Of a DNA stretch of 64,000 bases, positions 17,428 through 26,634 are shown piece after piece (positions within the stretch are counted from its first letter, which is position 1; each line of letters starts with the position of its first letter). The position numbers were made by a program, and so were the translations under genes. This DNA is from Pseudaquabacterium pictum (GTDB lineage Bacteria; Pseudomonadota; Gammaproteobacteria; Burkholderiales; Burkholderiaceae_C): the NCBI RefSeq assembly GCF_005403045.1, contig NZ_BJCL01000020.1, positions 1-64,000 on the forward strand. Direction: 5' to 3'. Under the pieces are notes generated by a model. It ran no database searches. It was not told where the DNA came from and was given only the letters and a program-made list of their open reading frames with translations.

Positions 17428-17488
17428 CCGGCTTTGCCGGGCCGCTGGGGCCGCCCCCCTGGGGGGGGAGCGCCGCAGGCGCTTCGGG
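17428..17488. repeat. REP-like cluster of three GC hairpins
   Basis: Three hairpins in a row: CCGGC-TTT-GCCGG, CCCCCC-T-GGGGGG and AGCGCC-GCA-GGCGCT, then a G run. This poly-C/poly-G plus AGCGCC pattern resembles intergenic repeats common in Burkholderiales genomes. It lies between convergent rsmA and the barstar gene. No second copy was seen in the window. Confidence 0.55.
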
Positions 17489-17497
17489 GGGGCCTTG

Positions 17498-18064
17498 TCA
17501 GGCCGCGTTGAGCCACATGGCGGTGTCGAAGGCGCTGCTCATCATCGGCATGTTCATGCCGAAGTTGGGGTTGGCGCCGTTCTTCGGCGCGGCCTTCGGT
17601 GCGGGCTTGGCGGGCTCCTGCGCGGCCTCGTTGACACGCTCCCAGGCGCTCGACTCGTTGGCGCGGGCCACGGCGAAAGAGTAGAAGCAGCGGAACGGGA
17701 TGCGCCGCTCGCCCCAGAAATCGGCCGCGTCGCGGAACACGTCGAGCAACTGCTCGCGGGCTTCACGGTCGAAGCGGGCGTTGTCGGGCAACTGCTCCAG
17801 CACCACCACGAAGCCGGGCTGGCTGCCGGCGCGGTGCACCAGGTCGGTCATGCAGTCGAACAGCGCGTCCAGGTTCTTGCCGAAGTGCGCCGGGAACAGG
17901 AAGGACTCGGCGATCTTGTCGAGCACGTCCTGCTTGGATTGCGCCTCGGTCAGGTTGGCGTACAGGAAATGCTGGCCAGCGCCTTCGGCGGCGGCCATCA
18001 GGTCTTCGACACGGTAGGCACGGATGGCCTGCACGATATTGGGACGGACGGTCTGCAGCAGCAT
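17498..18064 (-). CDS. Barstar-family ribonuclease inhibitor
   Basis: A 188-residue cytoplasmic protein. Residues about 25-130 match the barstar fold: LYANLTEAQSKQDVLDKIAESFLFPAHFGKNLDALFDCMTDL (ends quoted; GKNLDALFD is the signature) and FVVVLEQLP. The C-terminal 55 residues are a Pro/Ala/Asn-rich tail (EPAKPAPKAAPKNGANPNFG) absent from Bacillus barstar. AGGAGG nine bases ahead supports ATG 18064; a GTG at 18070 is the alternative. It lies 51 bases downstream of a secreted guanyl RNase gene, so it probably protects the producer from that enzyme. Confidence 0.88.
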   Translation of the reverse strand: MLLQTVRPNIVQAIRAYRVEDLMAAAEGAGQHFLYANLTEAQSKQDVLDKIAESFLFPAHFGKNLDALFDCMTDLVHRAGSQPGFVVVLEQLPDNARFDREAREQLLDVFRDAADFWGERRIPFRCFYSFAVARANESSAWERVNEAAQEPAKPAPKAAPKNGANPNFGMNMPMMSSAFDTAMWLNAA

Positions 18065-18115
18065 GGTCACGTTCCTCCTGGCTCTAAGAGTGGTCGGTTC
18101 CGGATCGAGCGCCGC

Positions 18116-18523
18116 TCACTGCGCGATCAGCTTGAAGCTGGCGTAATGGTCGGCGGTGTAAAAACAGGCTTCAGGAGCAGTGGGCTGCTGGCCGCCGCAC
18201 ACGATGCGCCGGGCGCCGCGGTCTGGCGACCCCGGCGTGCGCACGGTGTACTCGCGGTAGAAGCCCCGTTCCGCGCGCGGCAGCAGCCGCTCCCGGTTGC
18301 CGAAGACCGACCCATCCTTGCGGTAGGGGAATGGTCCACCGGACAGGATGAGGCGGTGCGTGGTGCGTGCTTCCGGCGGCAATGCGGCCAGTGCCACGGT
18401 GCCCAGCGTGTCTGCCGGACCCCTGGCCTGCGCCGCTCCACCCACCAGCATGGCTGCCATCAGCAGCACCTGCCCAGCCACTGCCGACGATCTGGCCCCC
18501 CAGCTGCGCAGGGGATGCTTCAT
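18116..18523 (-). CDS. Secreted guanyl-specific ribonuclease (RNase Sa/barnase family)
   Basis: A 135-residue precursor: signal peptide MKHPLRSWGARSS..., hydrophobic VLLMAAMLVGGAAQA, then a 100-residue microbial RNase domain. Catalytic residues can be placed by motif: general base Glu in YREYTV, Arg in GARRIVCG and general acid His in YTADHYASF; FPYRKDGSVFGNRERLLP is the guanine-recognition region. Two cysteines (IVCGG and EACFY) may form one disulfide. It is first in the unit with the barstar gene behind it. The role may be nutrient RNA digestion or antagonism; no secretion partner is near. Confidence 0.88.
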   Translation of the reverse strand: MKHPLRSWGARSSAVAGQVLLMAAMLVGGAAQARGPADTLGTVALAALPPEARTTHRLILSGGPFPYRKDGSVFGNRERLLPRAERGFYREYTVRTPGSPDRGARRIVCGGQQPTAPEACFYTADHYASFKLIAQ

Positions 18524-18784
18524 CGGTGACCGGCTGGTCTCGCAAACGGGTTCCACGGGTTGACCCTGAAATCTGAGTTGCGAATGCTACCGGAACGGCC
18601 CCCGGAACTCAAGCCGGTGCCTCAAATTTGGGCAGCCACCAGGGGAATTGAGTGGGTGCTCACAATCCAGAAACATGACATGAATCAGGGACTTACAGAC
18701 TTGTCAAGTCCTTGACATCCGCGTTTTCATGGTCCCCGACCACCTGGATGCAGGTCGCACCAGACTGGTGCAAGCCGGCCTGAC
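18524..18784. other. Intergenic region between RNase promoter side and malic enzyme stop
   Basis: About 260 bases with no credible gene. It holds the RNase promoter (18584-18612), a small inverted repeat GCACCAGACTGGTGC at about 18757-18771 that could end the malic enzyme transcript, and a repeat-like stretch ACTTGTCAAGTCCTTGACAT near 18700-18719 of unknown meaning. Confidence 0.5.
18584..18612 (-). promoter_or_regulatory. Sigma70-type promoter for the RNase-barstar unit
   Basis: On the minus strand TTGAGT (18612-18607), a 17-base spacer and TAGCAT (18589-18584), ending 61 bases ahead of the RNase ATG. It is one of the best -35/-10 pairs in the window. Confidence 0.6.
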
Positions 18785-21079
<2,295 letters not shown>

Positions 21080-21108
21080 GGGTCGGCGGTCCTGAATCGG
21101 GGGGGCGG

Positions 21109-21114
21109 ATTCTA
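21109..21114 (-). promoter_or_regulatory. -10 box (TAGAAT) of the malic enzyme gene
   Basis: The minus strand reads TAGAAT at 21114-21109, 30 bases ahead of the ATG at 21079. Confidence 0.5.
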
Positions 21115-21141
21115 GGAGTGTCGCGCCCGCGACGCGCCTGT

Positions 21142-21161
21142 CCATGCGCGAAACTGCGTAG
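21142..21161. promoter_or_regulatory. Dyad box A, CYAYGC-N8-GCGTAG, upstream of malic enzyme
   Basis: CCATGCGCGAAACTGCGTAG. It matches 18 of 20 bases of the box at 23754-23773 ahead of the two-component operon. The arms CCATGC and GCGTAG form an imperfect dyad, and the centre is about 40 bases from the -10 box, the usual distance for an activator at the -35 region. It lies outside coding sequence, between the maeB start and the sensor kinase stop. Confidence 0.6.
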
Positions 21162-21182
21162 CCCCCGAGGGGGTAACCGGCG

Positions 21183-22532
21183 TCAGGTCGCCAGGGTGAA
21201 TCCGACCCGCGTGGTGCCGCTGGCGCTTTCGGCCACGGTGCGGCCGGCATGCATGCGGGCGATCGCCGCCACGATGGCCAGGCCCAGGCCGTGGTGCTGG
21301 CCGTCCTCGCAGCAGCGGGCGCTGTCGACGCGGAAGAAGCGGTCGAACAGCCGCGGCAGGTGGTCGGCGGCAATCGCCTCGCCGCGGTTCTGCACCACCA
21401 CCTGCACCTGCTGCGGCTCGGGCGCCGGGGCGATGGCGATCACCACGGTGCTGCCCGGCTCGGCAAACCGGGTGGCGTTGCCCAGCAGGTTGGACAGCGC
21501 GCGCTTGACCAGCGGCTCGTCCACCGGCAGCGTGGCATCGCCTTCGATGCGCAGTGCCAGGCCGGCGTCTTCCAGCGTGGCCTCGTGGAACTCGCTGACC
21601 TGCGCCGCCAGCCCGGCCAGGCTGACCGGCGCGCCGCGCCGCGCCGTCACGCCGCGGTCGGCCTGCGACAGGAACAGCATGTCGTTGACCAGGGCCGACA
21701 GCCGCTGCATCTCTTCCAGGTTGGACTGCAGCGTTTCGCGCAGGGCCTGCGGGCTGCGCTCGCGCGACAGCGCCACCTCGGTCTCGCCGATCAGCGTGGC
21801 CAGCGGCGTGCGCAACTCATGGGCGACGTCGGCGTTGAAGGCCTCCAGCTGGCCATAGGCCTGCTGCAGCCGGTCCATCAGCGCGTTGAACTGCACGATC
21901 CAGGGCGACAGCTCCTCGGCCGGATCGGCCAGCGCCAGCCGCTGGTCCAGCTGGCGCGGCGAGATGGCACGGGTCTGAGCGGCCAGCAGGTTCAGCGGCT
22001 TGAGGCTGCGGCGCACGAACCAGGCGGAACCCAGCGCCACGACCACGCCGGCCATCAGCGTGACCACGCTGAGGATGATGGCCCAGCGCGCGCCGAGCTT
22101 GGCGCTGCTGGTGAAGTCCACCGAGTAGCGCGCGCGCAGCTGACCGCCGGGCAGGCCGGGAGCGTCGATGGCGAACTCGTGGGCGCGCACATGCTCGCTG
22201 GCCTGCATCGACGCCGGCGTGGCGTCTGCGTAGAACAGCTGGCCGTCCGGTCGCCACACTTCCAACCGGGTGCGGGCGCGCATCGGTGCGTCGGTGTGCA
22301 GGCGCTGCAGCACCGCGGTCTCGCCGCCGTTCTGCGCCTCCAGGCTCAGGATGTCGGCCAGCAGGTCGCAGCGCACGCCGAGGTCCTGCAGGTTGCGCTG
22401 CTTGACCATCATCGCCACCGAGAACCAGCTGGCGGAGGACACCATGCCGATGACGATGGCGGTGAAGATGGCGAGCTTCTTCGACAGCCGGTGGGCGATC
22501 GAGTGGCTGCAGAGCATCGTCGGGCAGCTCAT
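21183..22532 (-). CDS. Heavy-metal-type sensor histidine kinase (CusS/CopS-like)
   Basis: A 449-residue kinase: TM1 about residues 20-42 ([19 protein letters not shown]), a short periplasmic domain of about 110 residues, TM2 about 150-172 ([24 protein letters not shown]), HAMP, HisKA with [16 protein letters not shown] (His about 248), then HATPase ([27 protein letters not shown]). Its ATG overlaps the stop of the response regulator (ATGA). The family usually senses periplasmic copper, silver or other metals, but no efflux gene is adjacent; the divergent neighbour is a DUF4148 gene. Confidence 0.9.
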   Translation of the reverse strand: MSCPTMLCSHSIAHRLSKKLAIFTAIVIGMVSSASWFSVAMMVKQRNLQDLGVRCDLLADILSLEAQNGGETAVLQRLHTDAPMRARTRLEVWRPDGQLFYADATPASMQASEHVRAHEFAIDAPGLPGGQLRARYSVDFTSSAKLGARWAIILSVVTLMAGVVVALGSAWFVRRSLKPLNLLAAQTRAISPRQLDQRLALADPAEELSPWIVQFNALMDRLQQAYGQLEAFNADVAHELRTPLATLIGETEVALSRERSPQALRETLQSNLEEMQRLSALVNDMLFLSQADRGVTARRGAPVSLAGLAAQVSEFHEATLEDAGLALRIEGDATLPVDEPLVKRALSNLLGNATRFAEPGSTVVIAIAPAPEPQQVQVVVQNRGEAIAADHLPRLFDRFFRVDSARCCEDGQHHGLGLAIVAAIARMHAGRTVAESASGTTRVGFTLAT

Positions 22533-23215
22533 GGTGCACGGTCTTCCAGCACGTAGCCCATGCCGCGCACCGTGTGCAGCAGCTTGTGGGGGAAGGGGTC
22601 GTCCAGCTTGGCACGCAGGCGGCGCACGGCCACCTCGACGATGTTGGTGTCGGAGTCGAAGTTCATGTCCCACACCTGCTCGGCCAGCGTGGTGCGCGAC
22701 AGGATCTGCCCGCGCCGGCGCAGCAGCAGGGCCAGCAGCTTGAACTCCTTGGCGGTCAGGTCCAGCCGCTCGCTGCCGCGCTCGGCGCGGCGGCTCAGCA
22801 GGTCCAGCCGCAGGTCGGCCAGCTGCAGTTCGGTGGCCGGTGCGGCGCCGGCCTGCTGGCCGCGGCGCAACAGCGCACCCACGCGGGCCAGCAGCTCGCT
22901 GAAGGCGAAGGGCTTGACGAGGTAGTCGTCGGCGCCTTGCTCCAGGCCGCGCACACGGTCTTCGACCCGGTCGCGGGCGGTGAGCATCAGCACCGGCAGG
23001 CTGCGCTTCTCGGCGCGGATGGCCTGCAGCACACCGAAGCCGTCGACGCCAGGCAGCATCACGTCGAGCAGCACCAGGTCGTAGTCGCCGCCGGTGGCCA
23101 GGCGCCGGCCTTCGATGCCGTCGTGTGCCACGTCGACCACATGGCCGTTCTCGCCCAGGCCCTTGTGCAGGTACTGGGCGAGCTTCACCTCATCTTCGAT
23201 CACCAGGAGTCGCAT
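22529..23215 (-). CDS. OmpR/PhoB-type response regulator (CusR/CopR-like)
   Basis: A 228-residue regulator with REC domain ([20 protein letters not shown], phospho-acceptor Asp in [14 protein letters not shown], Lys in YLVKPFAF) and C-terminal winged helix ([39 protein letters not shown]). Start at 23215 gives the canonical MRLLVIEDE. It heads the operon with the kinase and is divergent from DUF4148 copy 3. A palindrome ATGAC-N6-GTCAT in the shared upstream region is the probable target. Confidence 0.92.
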   Translation of the reverse strand: MRLLVIEDEVKLAQYLHKGLGENGHVVDVAHDGIEGRRLATGGDYDLVLLDVMLPGVDGFGVLQAIRAEKRSLPVLMLTARDRVEDRVRGLEQGADDYLVKPFAFSELLARVGALLRRGQQAGAAPATELQLADLRLDLLSRRAERGSERLDLTAKEFKLLALLLRRRGQILSRTTLAEQVWDMNFDSDTNIVEVAVRRLRAKLDDPFPHKLLHTVRGMGYVLEDRAP

Positions 23216-23251
23216 CGGCCGTGATGGTGCCACCGCCGGCGCCGGTGGTGG

Positions 23252-23267
23252 ATGACGTTTTTGTCAT
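23252..23267. promoter_or_regulatory. Palindrome ATGACGTTTTTGTCAT, likely response-regulator box
   Basis: Perfect 5-bp arms (ATGAC/GTCAT) around six bases, 37 bases ahead of the response-regulator start and 130 bases ahead of DUF4148 copy 3. CusR/CopR-type regulators bind TGACA-TTGTCA-like dyads, so autoregulation and control of the divergent gene are plausible. Confidence 0.55.
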
Positions 23268-23396
23268 GTGGCTGTTCGGCGTGCGTCGGTTGCGCTCTTC
23301 AAACTTCGTTCCGTGGTCGGCGCTGTGACAGCACTGCAAGGCCACCAGCAACCGACCGGAACCATCCACGCCAACCCACCCTTGAAGGACACCACC

Positions 23397-23738
23397 ATGA
23401 ACGCCACCCAATCCCTGATCGCCGCCATCGCCCTGACCGCCGCTGCCGCCGGCTCGGCCTTCGCCCAGGAAGCCACGCCCGACAGCTGGCTGCAGGGCGT
23501 GCAGAGCACCAAGACCCGCGCCGAGGTCGGCGCCGAGCTGACCGCCGCCCGCCAGAGCGGCCTGACCAAGGCCTGGTCGGCCGGCTACATGGAGCCGGTG
23601 CGCAGCACCGCGCTGCGCGCCTCGGTGAAGGCCAGCACGCTGCAGGCCATCCAGTCTGGCGAACAGCGCGCGATCAACGCCGAGGTCTACAGCCACCTGC
23701 CGGCCGGTGCCGTGCTGGTGGGCCAGGCCGCCCGCTGA
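23397..23738 (+). CDS. DUF4148 periplasmic protein, copy 3
   Basis: A 113-residue protein: signal peptide MNATQSLIAAIALTAAAAGSAFA, then QEATPDSWLQ and the shared block AARQSGLTKAWSAGYMEPVR, ending INAEVYSHLPAGAV. It is divergent from a CusR-like two-component system, a recurrent setting for this family in Burkholderiales, and is likely regulated by it. The 45 bases at 23559-23603 are identical (inverted) to tracts in copies 1 and 2. Function unknown; periplasmic location is inferred from the signal peptide. Confidence 0.88.
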   Translation: MNATQSLIAAIALTAAAAGSAFAQEATPDSWLQGVQSTKTRAEVGAELTAARQSGLTKAWSAGYMEPVRSTALRASVKASTLQAIQSGEQRAINAEVYSHLPAGAVLVGQAAR

Positions 23739-23753
23739 TGGACCGAAGCCCGG

Positions 23754-23773
23754 CCATGCGCACAACTGCGTAG
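23754..23773. promoter_or_regulatory. Dyad box B, CYAYGC-N8-GCGTAG, upstream of the sensor kinase operon
   Basis: CCATGCGCACAACTGCGTAG, 18 of 20 bases identical to box A at 21142-21161. It is centred about 35 bases ahead of a possible -10 (AATACT, 23796-23801) and 48 bases ahead of the kinase ATG at 23812. Probable site for the FixJ/DctR-type regulator encoded in the same operon. Confidence 0.6.
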
Positions 23774-23811
23774 GCCGGGCCCGCTGCCGGCGGGAAATAC
23801 TGGCGGTCCTG

Positions 23812-25920
23812 ATGACCGCCGTTGCGCCGCCCGCCACCCCAGCATCCGCACCACCCCAGGACAGCCCCCGCTCGCGGCGGCTGTTGCTGTGGGTGGCGCT
23901 GGTCGTGCTGCTGGTGGTGGCGCAATCGCTGCTGGTGCTGCTGACGCTGCGCTACGAGCAGGCCCGCGCCCAGGAGCGCACCGACGACCAGGCCACCGCG
24001 GCGCAGGGCGAGATCCGCCGCCGCGCCCAGTTGGTGCTGCAGGGCCTGCAGGGCCTGCAGACACGCGAGGCCGATGCCCAGGCCTGGCAGCGCCATGCCG
24101 AGACGCTGCTGCGCAGCCAGCGCGAGATCGGCCGCATCGAGCGCCGCGACGCGCGGCTGCGCATCCTGGAAGCAGCTGACTCGCCGTTCCGCGAGCCGCT
24201 GTTCCAGCGCATGTCGCGTGCCGAGATGGCGCTGGAGGCCGAGGTGGCCTGCGGCATCGCCCGCCGGCTGGCCACGCCGGCGTTTTCGCGCAGCCAGTTC
24301 GTGCCGCTGCCCGGCGGCCTGGGCGCCGAGGTGGTGGATGTCTGCGTGCCGGTGCAGCAGGCCGGCGAGCTGGTCGGCTTCCATGTGGCCACGCTGCTGT
24401 TGTCACAGTGGCTGGACGAGGTGCGCGGCAGCGATGCCGGGCGCAGCCATGAGCTGAGCTTCATCGAAGGCGATGGCACCCGCCTGGCGCGCAGCGGCGC
24501 GGTGCGTGGCGCCGGCGTCTATGTGGCCGAGCGGGTGGTCGACCTGCCCGGCTCGCCGCTGCAGCTGCGGGTGGATGCGGCCGAGCGCGCGCCCAGCCTG
24601 ATCCCCAACCTCGCCACCGCCCTGGTGATGGGCCTGTCGATCGCGCTGTTCGCGGTGGTGCTGCTGCTGGTGCGCGACGGCCGCCGCCGCGCCGCCGCCG
24701 AGGAGGCGCTGGCCGAATCGCTGGGCTTCCGCAAGGCGATGGAGGATTCGCTGCTGACCGGCCTGCGCGCCCGCGATCGCCAGGGCCGCATCGTCTACGT
24801 CAACCCGGCGTTCTGCCGCATGGTCGGCTTCAGTGCCGACGAGCTGCAGCACGCCACGCTGCCGCCGTACTGGCCGCCCGAGCACGCGGCCGACTACCAG
24901 CGCCGCCAGGCCGAGCGCCAGGCCGCGGCCACCGACGAAGAGCAGCCGCACCAGGGCTACGAGACGGTGTTCATGCGCAAGGACGGCGAGCGCTTCCCGG
25001 TGATGATCTACGAGGCGCCGCTGGTCACCGGCACCGGCAAGCAGACCGGCTGGATGAGCGCGGTGCTCGACCTGTCGTCGCAGCGCCGGGTGGAAGACCT
25101 GTCGCGCCAGCAGCAGGAGCGGCTGCAGGCCACCGCCCGCCTGGCCAGCGTGGGCGAGATGGCCTCGCTGCTCAGCCATGAGCTGAACCAGCCGCTGTCG
25201 GCCATCGCCAGCTATGCCACCGGCTCGCTGAACCTGGTGCATGCGCCGGCGCTGCCGGGCCAGGACCCCGATCGGCCCGATCCCGACCTGCTGCCCTCGC
25301 TGCAGCATGCGCTGGAGCGCATCGCCGAGCAGGCCGAGCGTGCCGGCCGGGTGATCAAGAGCGTGCACGACTTCGTGCGCCGCCGCCACCAGGCCCATGA
25401 GGTGATCGCCGCAGACCTGCTGATCGAGTCGGTGCTGCCGCTGGTGCGGCTGCAGGCACGCAAGAGCGGCGCGCGGGTCGAGCTGGACATCGCACAGCCG
25501 GTGCCGCGGGTCAAGGTCGACCGCACGATGGTGGAGCAGGTGCTGCTGAACCTGGCGCGCAACGGCATCCAGGCGATGGAGGCCGACACGCCACTGGCCG
25601 AGCGGGTGCTGACGCTGCGCGTGCGGCTGGCGCCCGCGGCGGCTGGCACGCCGGGCCGCTGGGTGGTGTTCTCGGTGGTCGATGCCGGCCCCGGCATCCC
25701 GGCCGAGGTGGCGCAGCGGCTGTTCACCCCGTTCTTCACCACCAAGCCCGAGGGCATGGGCCTGGGCCTGTCGTTGTGCCGCACGGTGGTGGAGCAGCAT
25801 GGCGGTGCGATGGACTTCGAGAATCTGCCGCCGCGGCCAGGTGACGCCAGTGGCCGCGCCGGCGGCACCGGGTTCCGCTTCACCCTGCCGCAGCTGGTGG
25901 GCCGTCCACCGGCCGGCTGA
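23812..25920 (+). CDS. PAS-domain sensor histidine kinase, DctS-like
   Basis: A 702-residue membrane kinase: TM1 residues about 20-43 (RRLLLWVALVVLLVVAQSLL), a periplasmic domain of about 220 residues, TM2 about 262-285, a PAS domain from about 316 (DRQGRIVYVNPAFCRMVGFSADEL), HisKA with SLLSHELNQPLSAIASYATG (His about 456) and HATPase (NLARNGIQAME, GPGIPAEV, GMGLGLSLCRTVVEQHGG). ELNQPL and this layout are those of the DctS/FixL-type kinases that work with FixJ-like regulators; such a regulator follows. C4-dicarboxylate sensing is inferred from the layout and from the malic enzyme box, not shown directly. Confidence 0.9.
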   Translation: MTAVAPPATPASAPPQDSPRSRRLLLWVALVVLLVVAQSLLVLLTLRYEQARAQERTDDQATAAQGEIRRRAQLVLQGLQGLQTREADAQAWQRHAETLLRSQREIGRIERRDARLRILEAADSPFREPLFQRMSRAEMALEAEVACGIARRLATPAFSRSQFVPLPGGLGAEVVDVCVPVQQAGELVGFHVATLLLSQWLDEVRGSDAGRSHELSFIEGDGTRLARSGAVRGAGVYVAERVVDLPGSPLQLRVDAAERAPSLIPNLATALVMGLSIALFAVVLLLVRDGRRRAAAEEALAESLGFRKAMEDSLLTGLRARDRQGRIVYVNPAFCRMVGFSADELQHATLPPYWPPEHAADYQRRQAERQAAATDEEQPHQGYETVFMRKDGERFPVMIYEAPLVTGTGKQTGWMSAVLDLSSQRRVEDLSRQQQERLQATARLASVGEMASLLSHELNQPLSAIASYATGSLNLVHAPALPGQDPDRPDPDLLPSLQHALERIAEQAERAGRVIKSVHDFVRRRHQAHEVIAADLLIESVLPLVRLQARKSGARVELDIAQPVPRVKVDRTMVEQVLLNLARNGIQAMEADTPLAERVLTLRVRLAPAAAGTPGRWVVFSVVDAGPGIPAEVAQRLFTPFFTTKPEGMGLGLSLCRTVVEQHGGAMDFENLPPRPGDASGRAGGTGFRFTLPQLVGRPPAG

Positions 25921-25977
25921 CGCCGCCCCGGGATCGCCCGTGGCGCTGCCTGGCCCGCCGTGCTGGATACTCCGGCC

Positions 25978-26634
25978 ATGGCCTCCACAGCAGCACCGCC
26001 ATTGGGGATTCCGGTTGTCTACCTGGTCGACGACGAGTCGGTGGTCCGTGATGCCCTGGCCTGGCTGCTGCGCTCGCGCCGCCTGCTGTCCGAAGGATTC
26101 GGCCATGCCGAGGCCTTCGAGGCCTTCCTCGCCACCCGCGACCTGACGGCCTGGCCCGATGCCCCGTCCTGCCTGCTGCTGGATGTGCGCATGCCCGGCA
26201 CCAGCGGCCTGGTGCTGTTCGAGCGGCTGGTCGAGCGCGGGCTGACCACGGCGCTGCCGGTGATCTTCCTCACCGGCCATGGCGACGTGCCCACCGCGGT
26301 GGCCGCGGTCAAGCGCGGCGCCTTCGACTTCGTCGAGAAGCCGTTCTCCGACAACGCCCTGGTCGACCGGGTGGTGCAGGCGCTGGAGGTCAGCGGCCAG
26401 GCCATCGTCCGCCGGCGCGCGCGGCTGGCGGTGCAGCGCGCGCTGGCCGAGCTGACCGACCGCGAGCGCGAGGTGATGGAGCGGGTGGTCGCCGGCCTGG
26501 CCAACAAGCTGATCGCCGACGCGCTGGACATCAGCGTGCGCACGGTGGAGGTGCACCGTGCCCGCCTGTTCGAGAAGATGAACGTGCGTTCGGCGGTGGA
26601 ACTGGCCAATCTGCTGCGCGAGCAGGCGCCGTGA
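25978..26634 (+). CDS. FixJ/DctR-family response regulator
   Basis: A 218-residue regulator: REC domain (VVYLVDDESVVRDALAWLLRS, acceptor Asp in CLLLDVRMPGTSGL, FLTGHGDVPTAVAAVKRGAFDFVEKPF) and LuxR-type helix-turn-helix (LTDREREVMERVVAGLANKLIADALDISVRTVEVHRA). The GHGDVP.AV motif is characteristic of FixJ. It follows the kinase by 57 bases, and its stop overlaps the ATG of the hybrid kinase gene. It is the natural candidate to bind the two shared dyads at 21142 and 23754. Confidence 0.93.
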   Translation: MASTAAPPLGIPVVYLVDDESVVRDALAWLLRSRRLLSEGFGHAEAFEAFLATRDLTAWPDAPSCLLLDVRMPGTSGLVLFERLVERGLTTALPVIFLTGHGDVPTAVAAVKRGAFDFVEKPFSDNALVDRVVQALEVSGQAIVRRRARLAVQRALAELTDREREVMERVVAGLANKLIADALDISVRTVEVHRARLFEKMNVRSAVELANLLREQAP

